A DNA stretch of 29,075 nt from an uncultured Oscillospiraceae bacterium (GCA_900552945.1 USBI01000020.1:1-29075); one strand, 5' to 3'; shown: positions 1 to 7,802, numbered from the stretch's first letter. Numbers and translations: made by a program. Notes: generated from the letters alone by a model not told the origin.

Positions 1-19
1 AGATGTGTATAAGAGACAG
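1..19 (+). other. Nextera/Tn5 mosaic-end adapter remnant
   Basis: The first 19 bases are identical to the Nextera transposase mosaic-end adapter. Read in the frame of the following gene, bases 5-19 give the peptide MYKRQ, a well-known contamination signature at the start of predicted proteins. This is library sequence, not genome. Confidence 0.97.
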
Positions 20-745
20 TCCTTGGATGACCGTGTGACCGACCATTTTGCCGAATATCTTCCGGAAAAGCCGGATGAAAAACTGCTCGCCATGACAGTA
101 CAGAACGCTATGACCATGACCTGCGGGCATGCAGTCTGCCCCATTTTTGAAATGCGGGTAAAAGACCCTACCTGTGAAGACTGGCTTTCCTATATTTTCC
201 GTCAGCCGGTGGTATATGAGCCGGGCAGTCATTTTCTGTACAGCAATGTGGGTGGATATCTGGTTTCGGCCATCATTCAGAAAAAGACCGGCCAGACCCT
301 GCGGGATTATCTGACCCCTCGTCTGTTCAAGCCGCTCCACATCTTCAATCCTCAGTGGGAAAGCTGTCCCAAAGGAATCAATGTGGGTGCTTCGGGGCTG
401 TATCTTACCACGTCGGAGCTGTCGCGGTTCGGCCAGCTGCTGCTTTCGGGAGGAAAGTTTGAGGGCAAACAGGTCGTGCCGGAAGCATATTTGAAGCTTG
501 CGACTTCCAACCTGGTGGATAACAACAACGGCACCAGCAGTGACCCGGAGTCCAACGCCGGCTATGGCCTGCAGTTCTGGCGCAATACCGTGCCGAACTC
601 CTACCGGGCGGACGGCTTGTATGGCCAGTACATTGTTGTTCTGCCGGATTATGACGCGGTGGTCACCCTGACGAGCCATGTGGAGGAAAACCAGAACAAC
701 ATCCTGCGCCTTGTATGGGATGAGATTCTGCCGCAGCTTAAATAA
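20..745 (+). CDS. Serine hydrolase, beta-lactamase/class C PBP family, 5'-truncated
   Basis: C-terminal roughly 240 residues of a penicillin-binding-protein-like serine hydrolase (Pfam beta-lactamase family, PF00144). The reading frame is open from the adapter junction at base 20, so the true start and the catalytic SxxK motif lie off the contig. The Tyr-x-Asn motif survives as FLYSN, followed by a helix matching the family. Further along are the 'GASGLYLTTSELSRFGQLLL' stretch typical of these enzymes and, near the end, a GLYGQ segment where the third active-site motif falls. Members act as esterases, D-aminopeptidases or peptidoglycan enzymes; the substrate cannot be told from this fragment. 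The gene ends at a TAA just before a strong bidirectional terminator. Confident on family, not on activity. Confidence 0.85.
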   Translation, partial: SLDDRVTDHFAEYLPEKPDEKLLAMTVQNAMTMTCGHAVCPIFEMRVKDPTCEDWLSYIFRQPVVYEPGSHFLYSNVGGYLVSAIIQKKTGQTLRDYLTPRLFKPLHIFNPQWESCPKGINVGASGLYLTTSELSRFGQLLLSGGKFEGKQVVPEAYLKLATSNLVDNNNGTSSDPESNAGYGLQFWRNTVPNSYRADGLYGQYIVVLPDYDAVVTLTSHVEENQNNILRLVWDEILPQLK

Positions 746-758
746 TGCCGCTCAAATA

Positions 759-791
759 AAAACGGCTTGCTGAAAACCAGCAAGCCGTTTT
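759..791. terminator. Bidirectional intrinsic terminator
   Basis: A perfect 14-bp stem (759-772 with 778-791) and 5-base loop. The arms start with AAAA and end with TTTT, so it works for both the + strand serine hydrolase and the convergent - strand nucleosidase gene. Confidence 0.9.
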
Positions 792-807
792 ATGAAATGG
801 AACGGAC

Positions 808-1527
808 TTATTTTCCCTGCCGCAGCATACCGAGCACGATGTCGCTGGAAACTTTGGCGGCTTTTTTTTCAAACTCGTCAAAGGAAACGTTTGCCTCGTG
901 TTCTGCCAGGTCTGAAATGGAGCGGATGATGATGAACGGAATGCCGTTTGCCGCTGCGACCTGCGCGATGGCGGCGCCCTCCATTTCCGCCGCGGCGGCG
1001 TCAAACTGTTCAATGAGGCTTTTTTTCAGCGCGCTGTCGTCTACGAACACGTCGCCGGAAGCAATGGTTCCCTCAATGAATTTGCTGTCTGTCAGCACCT
1101 GAGCGGCCGCCTCTTTAAACGAAGCGATGAGTTTAGGGTCCGCATGGAAAACGGTGGGTTCCTTTCCGTCCGAACCGCCCATGTAACCTTTTACATAGCC
1201 GAAAGCGGTCATGTCAAAGTCGTGCTGTACTGCGTCGGTGCCGATGACGATGTCACCCACCGCAAGCGAATGGTGCAGCCCGCCCGCTACGCCGGTATTG
1301 ATGAGCGCGCCGACCTTGTAGCAGTCAGCCATTGCCTGTGCGCAGATGGCGGCGCATACTTTTCCGATTCCGCACTGTGCGATGACGACGTCCTGCCCTT
1401 CCAGAGTACCATGATAAAAGGTAACGCCCGCGATGGTCTGCGTTTGAGCTTCGGTGAGCGCGGCGGTGAGAAGCTCCACTTCCGACGCCATGGCGCCGAT
1501 GATGCCGATGGTTTTTTGAGTTGTCAT
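808..1527 (-). CDS. mtnN: 5'-methylthioadenosine/S-adenosylhomocysteine nucleosidase
   Basis: 239 aa, the usual length for MTAN/Pfs. The cytosolic enzyme hydrolyses the N-glycosidic bond of MTA and SAH, releasing adenine plus methylthioribose or S-ribosylhomocysteine, and so feeds methionine salvage and the activated methyl cycle. Seen: the N-terminal IGIIGAM segment with a nearby Glu (family general acid/base region), a GVAGG turn, the EMEGAA motif that binds ribose, and RSISD carrying the catalytic Asp. The start at 1527 (MTTQKTIG) is preferred over an upstream in-frame ATG at 1557 because AGAAAGGA lies 9 bases upstream of it. The gene stands alone, with its own promoter and terminator, and is divergent from the acyltransferase. 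Confidence 0.95.
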   Translation of the reverse strand: MTTQKTIGIIGAMASEVELLTAALTEAQTQTIAGVTFYHGTLEGQDVVIAQCGIGKVCAAICAQAMADCYKVGALINTGVAGGLHHSLAVGDIVIGTDAVQHDFDMTAFGYVKGYMGGSDGKEPTVFHADPKLIASFKEAAAQVLTDSKFIEGTIASGDVFVDDSALKKSLIEQFDAAAAEMEGAAIAQVAAANGIPFIIIRSISDLAEHEANVSFDEFEKKAAKVSSDIVLGMLRQGK

Positions 1528-1574
1528 AGGTTTTGTCCTTTCTATTTTGCAAGTCAACGTTCATATATATTGTT

Positions 1575-1603
1575 ATCTTATTGCATTTTTTGAAAAAGTG
1601 CAA
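1575..1603 (-). promoter_or_regulatory. Sigma-A promoter of mtnN
   Basis: On the minus strand: -35 TTGCAC (1598-1603), a 17-bp spacer, and -10 TAAGAT (1575-1580), about 45 bases upstream of the mtnN start. Inferred from consensus match. Confidence 0.75.
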
Positions 1604-1672
1604 GCTGTATCCGCGTACCAAGCGGGTGAAAAATTGCCCCGGAATGTTTGGGGAAAGGAGGAAGAACGGTTT

Positions 1673-2563
1673 ATGTCGCTTACACACCCTCATACACCAT
1701 TGGAAGAGTATCCCACAGAAGAAGAACAGGCAGTAAAAATGTGGAAGCCGTTTGATATCACGGTGGATGAGCATTACCGCTTCCTTCCCCGCAGCCGGTG
1801 GGGCGCGCGGTATTCCTATGCCGTAAAGCTGCTGGCGTCTGGTTTCTTTATTGTCTTTAACCGGCTTTGTTACGGCTTCCGGGTGATTGGTAGAGAGCGG
1901 TTCAAGCAGATACCGGGCGGAGCCGTCACCATCTGCAACCACGTGCAGGGAATGGACTGTTCCCTGGTGGTGGAGGCGGTCACACCGCACAATCTGTTTT
2001 ACCCCACGGTAAAAACCAATCTGGAACTGGCGGGAATCCGCTGGCTCATCAAACTCTGCGGGGGGATTCCCATTCCCGAAACGCCGAAAGCGCTGCGGGT
2101 GTTCAATGGGGTCATCGGAACGGTGCTCAAACGGGGCGACTATGTTCACGTTTATCCCGAAGGAGTCTTGTACCCGTATTATTTAAAAGGCATCCGCAAA
2201 TTTCACCGGGGCGCGTTTAAATACGCCTATGACTCGGATGTTCCGGTGGTGCCCATGGTCATCACCTTCCGGGAACGCAAGGGGCTGCGCAAACTGCTCA
2301 ATCGCCGCCCGCTGCCCCGGCTCACCGTGCTGGACCCGGTTTATCCCGACCGGTCGGCCCGCGCGCACGCGGAAATCGAGCGGCTGATGAACACCTGCTA
2401 CGAAGCGATGAGCGATTTCTTCGACGAGCGCTCCATCCCGGTCCCGCGGGATGCGGACAACGCGGAGGCGCTAAAGGCTCATTCCCGCGGCGGAAAGAAA
2501 AAACACCGCAAAGGCAACACGGCAGACGCTGTTGTATCCGACCCGGAAATGTGCAATTCCTGA
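1673..2563 (+). CDS. 1-acyl-sn-glycerol-3-phosphate acyltransferase (PlsC/LPLAT) family protein
   Basis: 296 aa. The PlsC fold transfers acyl groups to lysophospholipid-type acceptors at the membrane. Motif I (HX4D) is present as NHVQGMD with His90 and Asp95. Motif III is YPEG around residue 161-164, where the more usual form is FPEGTR. A VPVVPM block (motif IV) follows. A hydrophobic stretch at about residues 52-66 may anchor it. The C-terminal 40 residues are basic and low in complexity (GGKKKHRKG), probably disordered. ATG at 1673 is chosen because AAAGGAGG lies 11 bases upstream; the frame is open further upstream but without a good ribosome site. A lipoprotein gene follows 51 bases downstream. 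Family is clear; whether it is the main PlsC of the cell or a paralogue is not. Confidence 0.85.
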   Translation: MSLTHPHTPLEEYPTEEEQAVKMWKPFDITVDEHYRFLPRSRWGARYSYAVKLLASGFFIVFNRLCYGFRVIGRERFKQIPGGAVTICNHVQGMDCSLVVEAVTPHNLFYPTVKTNLELAGIRWLIKLCGGIPIPETPKALRVFNGVIGTVLKRGDYVHVYPEGVLYPYYLKGIRKFHRGAFKYAYDSDVPVVPMVITFRERKGLRKLLNRRPLPRLTVLDPVYPDRSARAHAEIERLMNTCYEAMSDFFDERSIPVPRDADNAEALKAHSRGGKKKHRKGNTADAVVSDPEMCNS

Positions 2564-2614
2564 ACCTTTATGTGCGACGATACCGAAAACAGTTGAAACG
2601 GAGCGTGTGTTTGG

Positions 2615-2953
2615 GTGAAACGGTTTGTATCCTTCTTTCTGGCTGTTTTGTTTTTGACGGCTTTGGCCGGGTGCGGCCGGCGGAGTCTGGACGATATCAT
2701 CCGCGACGAACCCAGCCTGACAGGCATTGTGAGTGAGGTGAGTGAAACATCCTGCATTGTGGAACAGGACGGAATGCTGTATCATGTCTCGCTCGATGTG
2801 GAAAATTCAGACAGCTTTACCGACCTGAGTGTCGGGGATGAGATCGTGGTCTATTACGATGGAACGGTCGCGGAATCCTGGCCGATGCAGATCAATAAGG
2901 TGTATGCCATCACCCTGAAAACGCCGGCGGAGCGGATAAACAGCGAGAAATAA
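2615..2953 (+). CDS. Small lipoprotein of unknown function
   Basis: 112 aa starting at GTG. A type II signal peptide (MKRF then a hydrophobic run) ends in the lipobox LAGC, so the mature protein should be lipid-anchored at Cys19 on the outer face of the membrane. The rest is a short beta-rich domain of alternating hydrophobic and acidic residues, resembling OB-like or DUF3221-type secreted domains (weak resemblance, inference only). A GGAG lies 11 bases before the start. It probably shares a transcript with the acyltransferase upstream. No catalytic motif is visible. Confidence 0.75.
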   Translation: MKRFVSFFLAVLFLTALAGCGRRSLDDIIRDEPSLTGIVSEVSETSCIVEQDGMLYHVSLDVENSDSFTDLSVGDEIVVYYDGTVAESWPMQINKVYAITLKTPAERINSEK

Positions 2954-2991
2954 AAACAGCGCGCAGAACTTGTTTTCTGCGCGCTGTTTTT
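2952..2991. terminator. Bidirectional intrinsic terminator
   Basis: A perfect 17-bp stem (2952-2968 with 2975-2991), 6-base loop, AAAAA/TTTTT ends. It serves the + strand lipoprotein and the end of the - strand amidohydrolase operon. Confidence 0.9.
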
Positions 2992-3004
2992 ATTCGCTTT
3001 TCGG

Positions 3005-3814
3005 TTAAATACCCAGCAGTTTTTCCGCGTTGAGGTGGCAGATCTGCTCCCGTTCCTCGTCTGTCAGACCGAGCTTATCCATGAACGCGAGCGTCTGTTC
3101 CGCGGTGCCCCAGGGCAGGTCGGAACCGAACAGGATATGATCGACCCCGTGTTTTTCCACAATGCGTTTGGCCTGTTCCGGTTCCGCGAAGGTGTGGGAC
3201 ATGGACAGGTCGAACCAGACATTCTCAAGTCCCGCGAGGTGTTGTTCCACCCCGTCGCAGCACGCCATGCCGCCCAGATGCGCCGCCATGATGCGAAGCC
3301 CCGGGAAAGCGAGAGCCACCTTGCGGATGGCTTGAGGAGAGGAGTGGATCACGTCCGGCGAATAGGGGTCGCGCCCCGCGTGAAAAGCCAGAGGAAGACC
3401 AAGCTCTTCCATCTTCCGGTAGAGGGGGAAATGCCGCTCGTCATCCACAAAAAATTCCTGATAATCCGGGTGGAGCTTTACCCCGTGCAGGCCGATTTGT
3501 TTGATTCGCTCCAGCTCTTCCAGAGCGTCCTGCGCTTCCGGATGAACCGAGCCGAAGAACAGGATGCCATCCTTCTGGTTGGCGGCCGCCCAGTTGTTGA
3601 CGGTCGTCTGCTGGGAAGGTTTGGTGGCGATTTGAAGAATCAGAGTGGTATCCACACCAAATGCCGCCTGCCGTTCCCGGGTAGAGGCAAGAGTCCCCTC
3701 GCTGTGGGGCGAGGTGTTGCTGATTTGAGCCAGCTTGAGCAGGGTGCGCCCCGCAATGGCTTCCGGGAACGCGTGTGTATGGCAATCGATGATGCGGGTG
3801 GTTTGATTGGACAT
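3005..3814 (-). CDS. Metal-dependent amidohydrolase, Amidohydro_2 (TIM-barrel) family
   Basis: 269 aa. N-terminal DCHTH (His12, His14) is the first metal-binding motif of the amidohydrolase superfamily. Later blocks are KLHPDYQ, FHAGRDP, AAHLGG and FGSDLPW, matching metal-ligand or catalytic positions of the PF04909 (ACMSD-like) group, which act as decarboxylases or hydrolases on varied substrates. The substrate is not predictable here. The start at 3814 has GGAGG 11 bases upstream; the ATG at 3832 overlaps that site and is rejected. It is the last gene of the rsmA operon, 33 bases after the VanZ-like gene. Confidence 0.85.
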   Translation of the reverse strand: MSNQTTRIIDCHTHAFPEAIAGRTLLKLAQISNTSPHSEGTLASTRERQAAFGVDTTLILQIATKPSQQTTVNNWAAANQKDGILFFGSVHPEAQDALEELERIKQIGLHGVKLHPDYQEFFVDDERHFPLYRKMEELGLPLAFHAGRDPYSPDVIHSSPQAIRKVALAFPGLRIMAAHLGGMACCDGVEQHLAGLENVWFDLSMSHTFAEPEQAKRIVEKHGVDHILFGSDLPWGTAEQTLAFMDKLGLTDEEREQICHLNAEKLLGI

Positions 3815-3847
3815 AATGTGCAGGACCTCCAAAGAAAGAATGCGAAA

Positions 3848-4453
3848 TCACCGCCGTCCGCCGTGACGGAATGCGGTGCGGACACCGAGATACAGCAGGT
3901 ATGCCAGAATGCAGCCTGCGAAATTAAAGATGACGTCGTCAATGTTCACGCTGTTGTTTCCCAGCCGGAACGCGTTTTCCAAAAGCTGGAGCAGTTCAAT
4001 CCCCAGCGCGGTGCCGAGAGAGACGAACACCATCGACAGCGGGCGGATTCGCCGCCAGATCATGGGCACCAGCACCCCGAACGGCAGGAAAAGTAAGAAG
4101 TTCCATAAAAACCCGTACAGAATGTTCTGGGTGACCGGCGACCACAGCCCCTCGCGGATGAGGTTGACGGTGGTGAAAAACGGAATAAAATTGGCGCCGG
4201 CAAATGCGGCGGAGATGCCGCCCCAGTCAAACCGGCAGCCGGAAAAATGAAGCGGGAAGAGCAGGAGCGCCGCCAGCGCAGCGAGATAGACCGCGAACAG
4301 CCCGCAGAGGATGGTGCGGGAAAGCCGCATCTTTCTCAGCCAGAGCAGGCGAACAATGATATAAACCACCAGCGTAATGAGCATGGCGTCCGGCACCGTG
4401 AGCCAGATGTGGGAAAAGGTAAATTCGCTGGAAAAGGGGATGAATTTTTCCAT
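3848..4453 (-). CDS. VanZ-like family membrane protein
   Basis: 201 aa with about four or five hydrophobic segments (near residues 20-37, 46-66, 108-130, 137-155 and 175-192). VanZ-family marks are visible: the NFLLFLPFG segment, the GIELLQLL helix, and NIDDVIFNFAGC near residue 170-181. VanZ proteins confer low-level teicoplanin resistance in vanA clusters, but chromosomal homologues such as this one are common and of unknown role; no van genes are nearby, so resistance should not be assumed. AAAGGAG lies 7 bases before the ATG. Confidence 0.85.
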   Translation of the reverse strand: MEKFIPFSSEFTFSHIWLTVPDAMLITLVVYIIVRLLWLRKMRLSRTILCGLFAVYLAALAALLLFPLHFSGCRFDWGGISAAFAGANFIPFFTTVNLIREGLWSPVTQNILYGFLWNFLLFLPFGVLVPMIWRRIRPLSMVFVSLGTALGIELLQLLENAFRLGNNSVNIDDVIFNFAGCILAYLLYLGVRTAFRHGGRR

Positions 4454-4493
4454 AAAAGGGCTCCTTTAAAAGAGTTCGGAAATTTTCAAAGGG

Positions 4494-5159
4494 TCAGCGG
4501 GCGTTGTCGGCACCGTTTTGCAGAATGGGGATCACATCCAGAAGCGATTCACACACGCAGAGCACCAGCCGGCGCAGGTCGTCGGTCGGCGGGATGAGAT
4601 CGGGCACCATGACAGCCGGGATGCCCGCGGCATGCGCGGCGAGGATGCCGTTGCGGGAATCCTCTAACACAAGACAACTTTCGGGCGGGGTATTAAGCGC
4701 TTTCGCAGCCGTGAGGAAGATGTCCGGCGCGGGCTTCCCGTGGGTGATCATATCCCCGCAGATAAGTGCGGAAAAGAAGGAAGTAAGCCCGGCACGGTCA
4801 AGATAACGCTCCACAGTGGCGCGGGAAGAAGAGCTGGCAACTGCCGCGGGAATGTGGTTTTGCGCAAGGAAATTGAGCAGTTCGCGCAGCCCGCGTTTGA
4901 CAGGCACGCCGCTTTCGTCCATCTCCTGCTCCATGTAGCGGGCGACCCGTTCGCGGAACCCGTCAAAGTCAAAGCCTTCGCCGAGGTATTCCAGACAGGT
5001 GCGGCGCACCCCTTCCTGATTCATGCCGATGACCTTGTAGACCAGCTCATCCGTGACGGGGAGACCAAGGTCCTTTCCCGCCACCAGCCAGGCTTTTTTG
5101 GCGAGGGCTTCGGTGTCGAACATCAGCCCGTCCATATCAAACAAAACTGCTTTGAACAT
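4494..5159 (-). CDS. HAD-superfamily phosphatase, beta-phosphoglucomutase-like
   Basis: 221 aa, cytosolic. All four HAD motifs are visible: FDMDGLMFDTE (nucleophile Asp8 and acid/base Asp10) at the N-terminus, ASSSSR (motif II), GKPAPDIF with the motif III Lys, and VLEDSRNG with the motif IV acidic pair. The helical cap between residues 15 and 80 makes it subfamily I like beta-phosphoglucomutase, GPH and sugar-phosphate phosphatases. The exact phosphate ester cannot be predicted. It lies second in the minus-strand operon, 45 bases after rsmA; its ribosome site (AGGA 4-5 bases from the start) is modest. Confidence 0.9.
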   Translation of the reverse strand: MFKAVLFDMDGLMFDTEALAKKAWLVAGKDLGLPVTDELVYKVIGMNQEGVRRTCLEYLGEGFDFDGFRERVARYMEQEMDESGVPVKRGLRELLNFLAQNHIPAAVASSSSRATVERYLDRAGLTSFFSALICGDMITHGKPAPDIFLTAAKALNTPPESCLVLEDSRNGILAAHAAGIPAVMVPDLIPPTDDLRRLVLCVCESLLDVIPILQNGADNAR

Positions 5160-5204
5160 TGTATCCTGCTTTCCGGCCGAAACGGCCTTGTTGTGAAATG
5201 CCCT

Positions 5205-6086
5205 TTACTGGGCTGAACTGTTTTGTGAGTTTATAAACGGAGCCAGCGCGCCGGAAAGTGCGGCGAACTGTTCCATGCTGAGTTGTTCCGGCCGTGCCGT
5301 GGCGGGAATGCCCGCCTGCGCGAGCGCGGTAATGACCGCGTCTTTCGGCAGAGAAAGCCCGGCGCTCAGCGAATTGGCCGCGGTCTTTCTGCGTTGGGAG
5401 AAGGCCGCGCGCACGGTTTTGAAGAAAACGGTTTCGTCAAGGTCCGGGAAATCCGGCTGTTTGACATCCAGCCGGATAACGGCTGAATCCACATTCGGAG
5501 CGGGCATAAAGCTTCCGCGGGACACGGAAAACAGCTGTTTCGGGGTGCTGAAGTACCGCACGGCAATGGTCACCGCGCCCGCTTCACGGGTGCCGGGCTT
5601 GGCGCACAGCCGGACCGCCGCTTCCTTTTGCACCATCACGGTGATGGAACGGATGGGCAGCCTTGCTTCCAGCAGGGTCATGATGACCGGCGAGGTGATG
5701 TAGTAGGGGAGGTTCGCGCAGACGACAACGTCCATCCCCGCAAACTGCTCGGCGATGAGCCGGTGCAGGTCCACCTTTAAAATATCCTCGTTGATGATGG
5801 TCACATTGTCAAACTCCGCAAGCGTTTCGTCCAGCACAGGGAGCAGGCGGGTGTCGATCTCCACCGCCACGACCTTTTTTGCCCGTTTGGCAAGCTCTGC
5901 CGTGAGCACACCTACGCCGGTGCCGATTTCCAGCACGCCGGTTTCAGGCGACGCACCGCCCAGTTCGGCGATCCGCGGGCAGACTGAGGGGTTGATGAGA
6001 AAGTTCTGCCCCAGTGATTTGGAAAAGGAAAAACCGTGGCGGGTGAGCAGCTGCTTCACAACGCCGATGTCGGTGAGATTGTCCAT
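5205..6086 (-). CDS. rsmA: 16S rRNA (adenine1518/1519-N6)-dimethyltransferase RsmA/KsgA
   Basis: 293 aa, usual for the family. It dimethylates two adjacent adenines in the 3' terminal hairpin of 16S rRNA during late small-subunit maturation. Seen: SLGQNFL at about residues 24-30, the SAM-binding VLEIGTGVG (51-59), the acidic VEID strand end, and the catalytic NLPYY (125-129), followed by the C-terminal helical domain with AFSQRRKT. Start at 6086 (MDNLTD) is chosen because GGGAG lies 6 bases upstream; the frame stays open for 34 more codons but these overlap the promoter. First gene of the four-gene operon ending at 3005. Confidence 0.96.
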   Translation of the reverse strand: MDNLTDIGVVKQLLTRHGFSFSKSLGQNFLINPSVCPRIAELGGASPETGVLEIGTGVGVLTAELAKRAKKVVAVEIDTRLLPVLDETLAEFDNVTIINEDILKVDLHRLIAEQFAGMDVVVCANLPYYITSPVIMTLLEARLPIRSITVMVQKEAAVRLCAKPGTREAGAVTIAVRYFSTPKQLFSVSRGSFMPAPNVDSAVIRLDVKQPDFPDLDETVFFKTVRAAFSQRRKTAANSLSAGLSLPKDAVITALAQAGIPATARPEQLSMEQFAALSGALAPFINSQNSSAQ

Positions 6087-6144
6087 AATACGCTCCCATT
6101 CAAAACCGGCAGGGCGAGGCCCCGCGGGCTGTAATATCCCTTTT

Positions 6145-6173
6145 ATTTTAGCATATCCGCCCGGGGTTTTCAA
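6145..6173 (-). promoter_or_regulatory. Sigma-A promoter of the rsmA operon
   Basis: On the minus strand: TTGAAA (6168-6173), 17-bp spacer, TAAAAT (6145-6150), with an extended -10 TGC just before it. It excludes start codons upstream of 6086. Confidence 0.85.
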
Positions 6174-6182
6174 AAAGAAATG

Positions 6183-6211
6183 TTGCAATCTGAAAAATGA
6201 ACCGCTATAAT
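6183..6211 (+). promoter_or_regulatory. Sigma-A promoter of the dCMP deaminase gene
   Basis: TTGCAA (6183-6188), 17-bp spacer, perfect TATAAT (6206-6211). Its -35 is 9 bases from the -35 of the divergent rsmA promoter. The ATG at 6210 falls inside the -10 box and so cannot be the start of the downstream gene. Confidence 0.88.
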
Positions 6212-6254
6212 GAACACAAATCGACTGTTTTCATCGAAGGATGGGGGTGTCACT

Positions 6255-6743
6255 GTGGAAAGACGCGACAAAATCAACTACTACCTTGACATTGCACAGA
6301 TGGTGTCGGAACGGGGGACCTGCCTGCGCAGGCGGTACGGCGCTATCATTGTAAAAAACGACCAGATCATCTCGACCGGATACGTCGGCGCGCCGCGCGG
6401 ACGGGAAAATTGCAGCGACATCGGCTACTGCACCCGTGAGCGGCTGCAGATCCCGCGCGGGGAGCGGTACGAGCTCTGCCGTTCGGTCCATGCGGAGGCA
6501 AACGCCATCATCTCCGCCGCCCGTTCGGACATGCTGGATTCCACCCTTTACCTTGTGGGGATTGAAGTAAGAACCGGTGAACTGGTGCCCAACGCCAGCG
6601 CCTGCTCCATGTGCAAGCGGTTAATCATCAACGCCGGTATCTCGACGGTCATCATCCGCAATACGCCGGATGAATTCACGGTGGTGAATGTTTCCGACTG
6701 GGTGGAAAACGACGAGTCGGTGGAAGGCGTTATGGGGTACTAA
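6255..6743 (+). CDS. dCMP deaminase family protein (ComEB-like)
   Basis: 162 aa from a GTG start. The cytidine/deoxycytidylate deaminase zinc fold is shown by VHAEANAI (zinc His and catalytic Glu) and the downstream SACSMC, which supplies the two zinc cysteines where the more common form is PCxxC. Further family marks are the N-terminal MVSERGTC segment, GYVGAPRG, and a CSDIGYC segment that in ComEB-type proteins contributes a second metal site. Role: dCMP to dUMP, feeding thymidylate synthesis. GTG 6255 is preferred since upstream in-frame codons overlap the promoter; GGGGG and GAAGGA lie 7-14 bases upstream. dUTPase at 26327 serves the same dUMP pool. Confidence 0.9.
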   Translation: MERRDKINYYLDIAQMVSERGTCLRRRYGAIIVKNDQIISTGYVGAPRGRENCSDIGYCTRERLQIPRGERYELCRSVHAEANAIISAARSDMLDSTLYLVGIEVRTGELVPNASACSMCKRLIINAGISTVIIRNTPDEFTVVNVSDWVENDESVEGVMGY

Positions 6744-6750
6744 ACAAACG

Positions 6751-6774
6751 GCCGCGGAACCTCCGCGGCTTTTT
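6751..6774 (+). terminator. Intrinsic terminator after the dCMP deaminase gene
   Basis: 8-bp GC stem GCCGCGGA (6751-6758) with 6762-6769, tight 3-base loop, then five T residues. Confidence 0.85.
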
Positions 6775-6831
6775 CATGCCTGCTTTCTCTGTGTGGAGCA
6801 GGCGGTATAACGGATAAGAGGAGGAGCTTTT

Positions 6832-7284
6832 TTGGCGGAACTCAAACATGTGGAACTGTTTACCGACGGCGCGTGCAGCGGAAATCCCGGCCCGGGCGGC
6901 TGGGGCTGTGTGCTGCGGTTCGGCGGGGTGAGCAAGGAGCTTTCCGGCGGGGAGGCTCAAACCACCAACAACCGGATGGAACTCACTGCGCTCATTGAAG
7001 GGCTGTCGGCGTTAAAATACCGGTGCCGGGTCACGGTGACGAGTGATTCCAAATATGTGATCGACGCCATCCAAAACGGATGGGCAAAAAAATGGCGCGC
7101 CAACGGCTGGATGCGCAATAAGAAGGATAAAGCGCTTAACCCCGATTTATGGGAAACGCTGCTCAACCTGCTGGACCGGCACGAGGTGGAGTTTGTCTGG
7201 GTAAAAGGGCACGCCGGTCACCCGGAAAACGAGCGGTGTGATGAGCTTGCCGTGGCGGAGAGCCGGAAATTCATGAAAGGATGA
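6832..7284 (+). CDS. rnhA: Ribonuclease HI
   Basis: 150 aa from a TTG start, with GAGGAGGAG about 7 bases upstream deciding the start. It cleaves RNA in RNA-DNA hybrids (R-loops, Okazaki primers). Catalytic carboxylates are all in place: Asp12 in TDGACSGNPG, Glu50 in NRMEL, Asp72 in SDSKY and Asp137 near the end of GHAGHPENERCDEL, with the conserved flexible-loop His. The basic protrusion (WAKKWRANGW, about 84-93) is present, so this is the E. coli-like HI type rather than HII. It lies 6 bases ahead of the flavoprotein gene and is likely cotranscribed with it. Confidence 0.96.
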   Translation: MAELKHVELFTDGACSGNPGPGGWGCVLRFGGVSKELSGGEAQTTNNRMELTALIEGLSALKYRCRVTVTSDSKYVIDAIQNGWAKKWRANGWMRNKKDKALNPDLWETLLNLLDRHEVEFVWVKGHAGHPENERCDELAVAESRKFMKG

Positions 7285-7290
7285 AGAGGC

Positions 7291-7758
7291 ATGCGCAGAA
7301 GTGAGCGGGAGGTCACCGCGCAAAGCGAGATCGACGAGATTATAAACGAGTGCGACTGCTGCCGGCTGGGGCTTTCGGACGGGAATGAGGTCTACATTGT
7401 CCCCTTAAGCTTTGGGTATGACCCGGAGCGGCGGGCCTTTTATTTCCACAGCGCGAAAGAGGGGCGGAAGATCGAGCTCATCCGTCAAAACGGCCGTGCC
7501 GGGTTCGAGCTGGACTGCGGTCACCGCCTGCTGCCGGGCAAGGCCGCCTGCGGGTACTCGTATGCCTACCGGAGCGTCATCGGTACTGGGAGGATTTCTC
7601 TTGTGGAAGACCCGGCGGAGCGGGAACGGGCGCTGGAGCTCATCCTGGAGCACTACACCGGGCGGAGCGGCTGGGCGTTTGATGAACACAGCGTTCAGGC
7701 GGCTGCGGTCATACGGCTGGAGGTTGAGAAGCTCTCCTGCAAAAAGCACGATGGCTGA
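7291..7758 (+). CDS. Pyridoxamine 5'-phosphate oxidase-fold flavoprotein, NimA-like
   Basis: 155 aa. The opening MRRSEREV, the DEIINECDCCRLGLSDG segment, YIVPLSFGYD and the FYFHSAKEGRKIELI block match the NimA/PNPOx-like family of split-barrel flavin-binding proteins. Some homologues reduce 5-nitroimidazoles, but most chromosomal members have no known substrate, so a resistance claim would be an overreach. ATG is 6 bases after the rnhA stop with GAAGAGG just before it, implying translational coupling. It is followed by a 565-base non-coding region. Confidence 0.85.
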   Translation: MRRSEREVTAQSEIDEIINECDCCRLGLSDGNEVYIVPLSFGYDPERRAFYFHSAKEGRKIELIRQNGRAGFELDCGHRLLPGKAACGYSYAYRSVIGTGRISLVEDPAERERALELILEHYTGRSGWAFDEHSVQAAAVIRLEVEKLSCKKHDG

Positions 7759-7802
7759 GGCTTCAAAACGATTACAGAATCAACACCGGCGGATTTCCTT
7801 TG

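Noticed and set aside
1..19. Tn5 mosaic end as evidence of a real transposon
   Set aside because: It is the exact Nextera adapter, sits at the contig edge and is mirrored at the other edge; no transposase gene is near.
1325..2149. Long minus-strand open frame (274 codons) across the mtnN/acyltransferase boundary
   Set aside because: It overlaps mtnN, the mtnN promoter and the acyltransferase, has no ribosome site and its protein is Arg/His-rich in the way antisense frames of GC-rich genes are.
3035..4096. Plus-strand open frame of 353 codons opposite the amidohydrolase and VanZ-like genes
   Set aside because: It spans two well-supported minus-strand genes and their gap; no ribosome site or family motif.
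3848..4453. VanZ-like protein as a glycopeptide-resistance determinant
   Set aside because: No vanRS, vanHAX or vanY genes nearby; it sits in an rsmA housekeeping operon, and chromosomal VanZ-family members are common.
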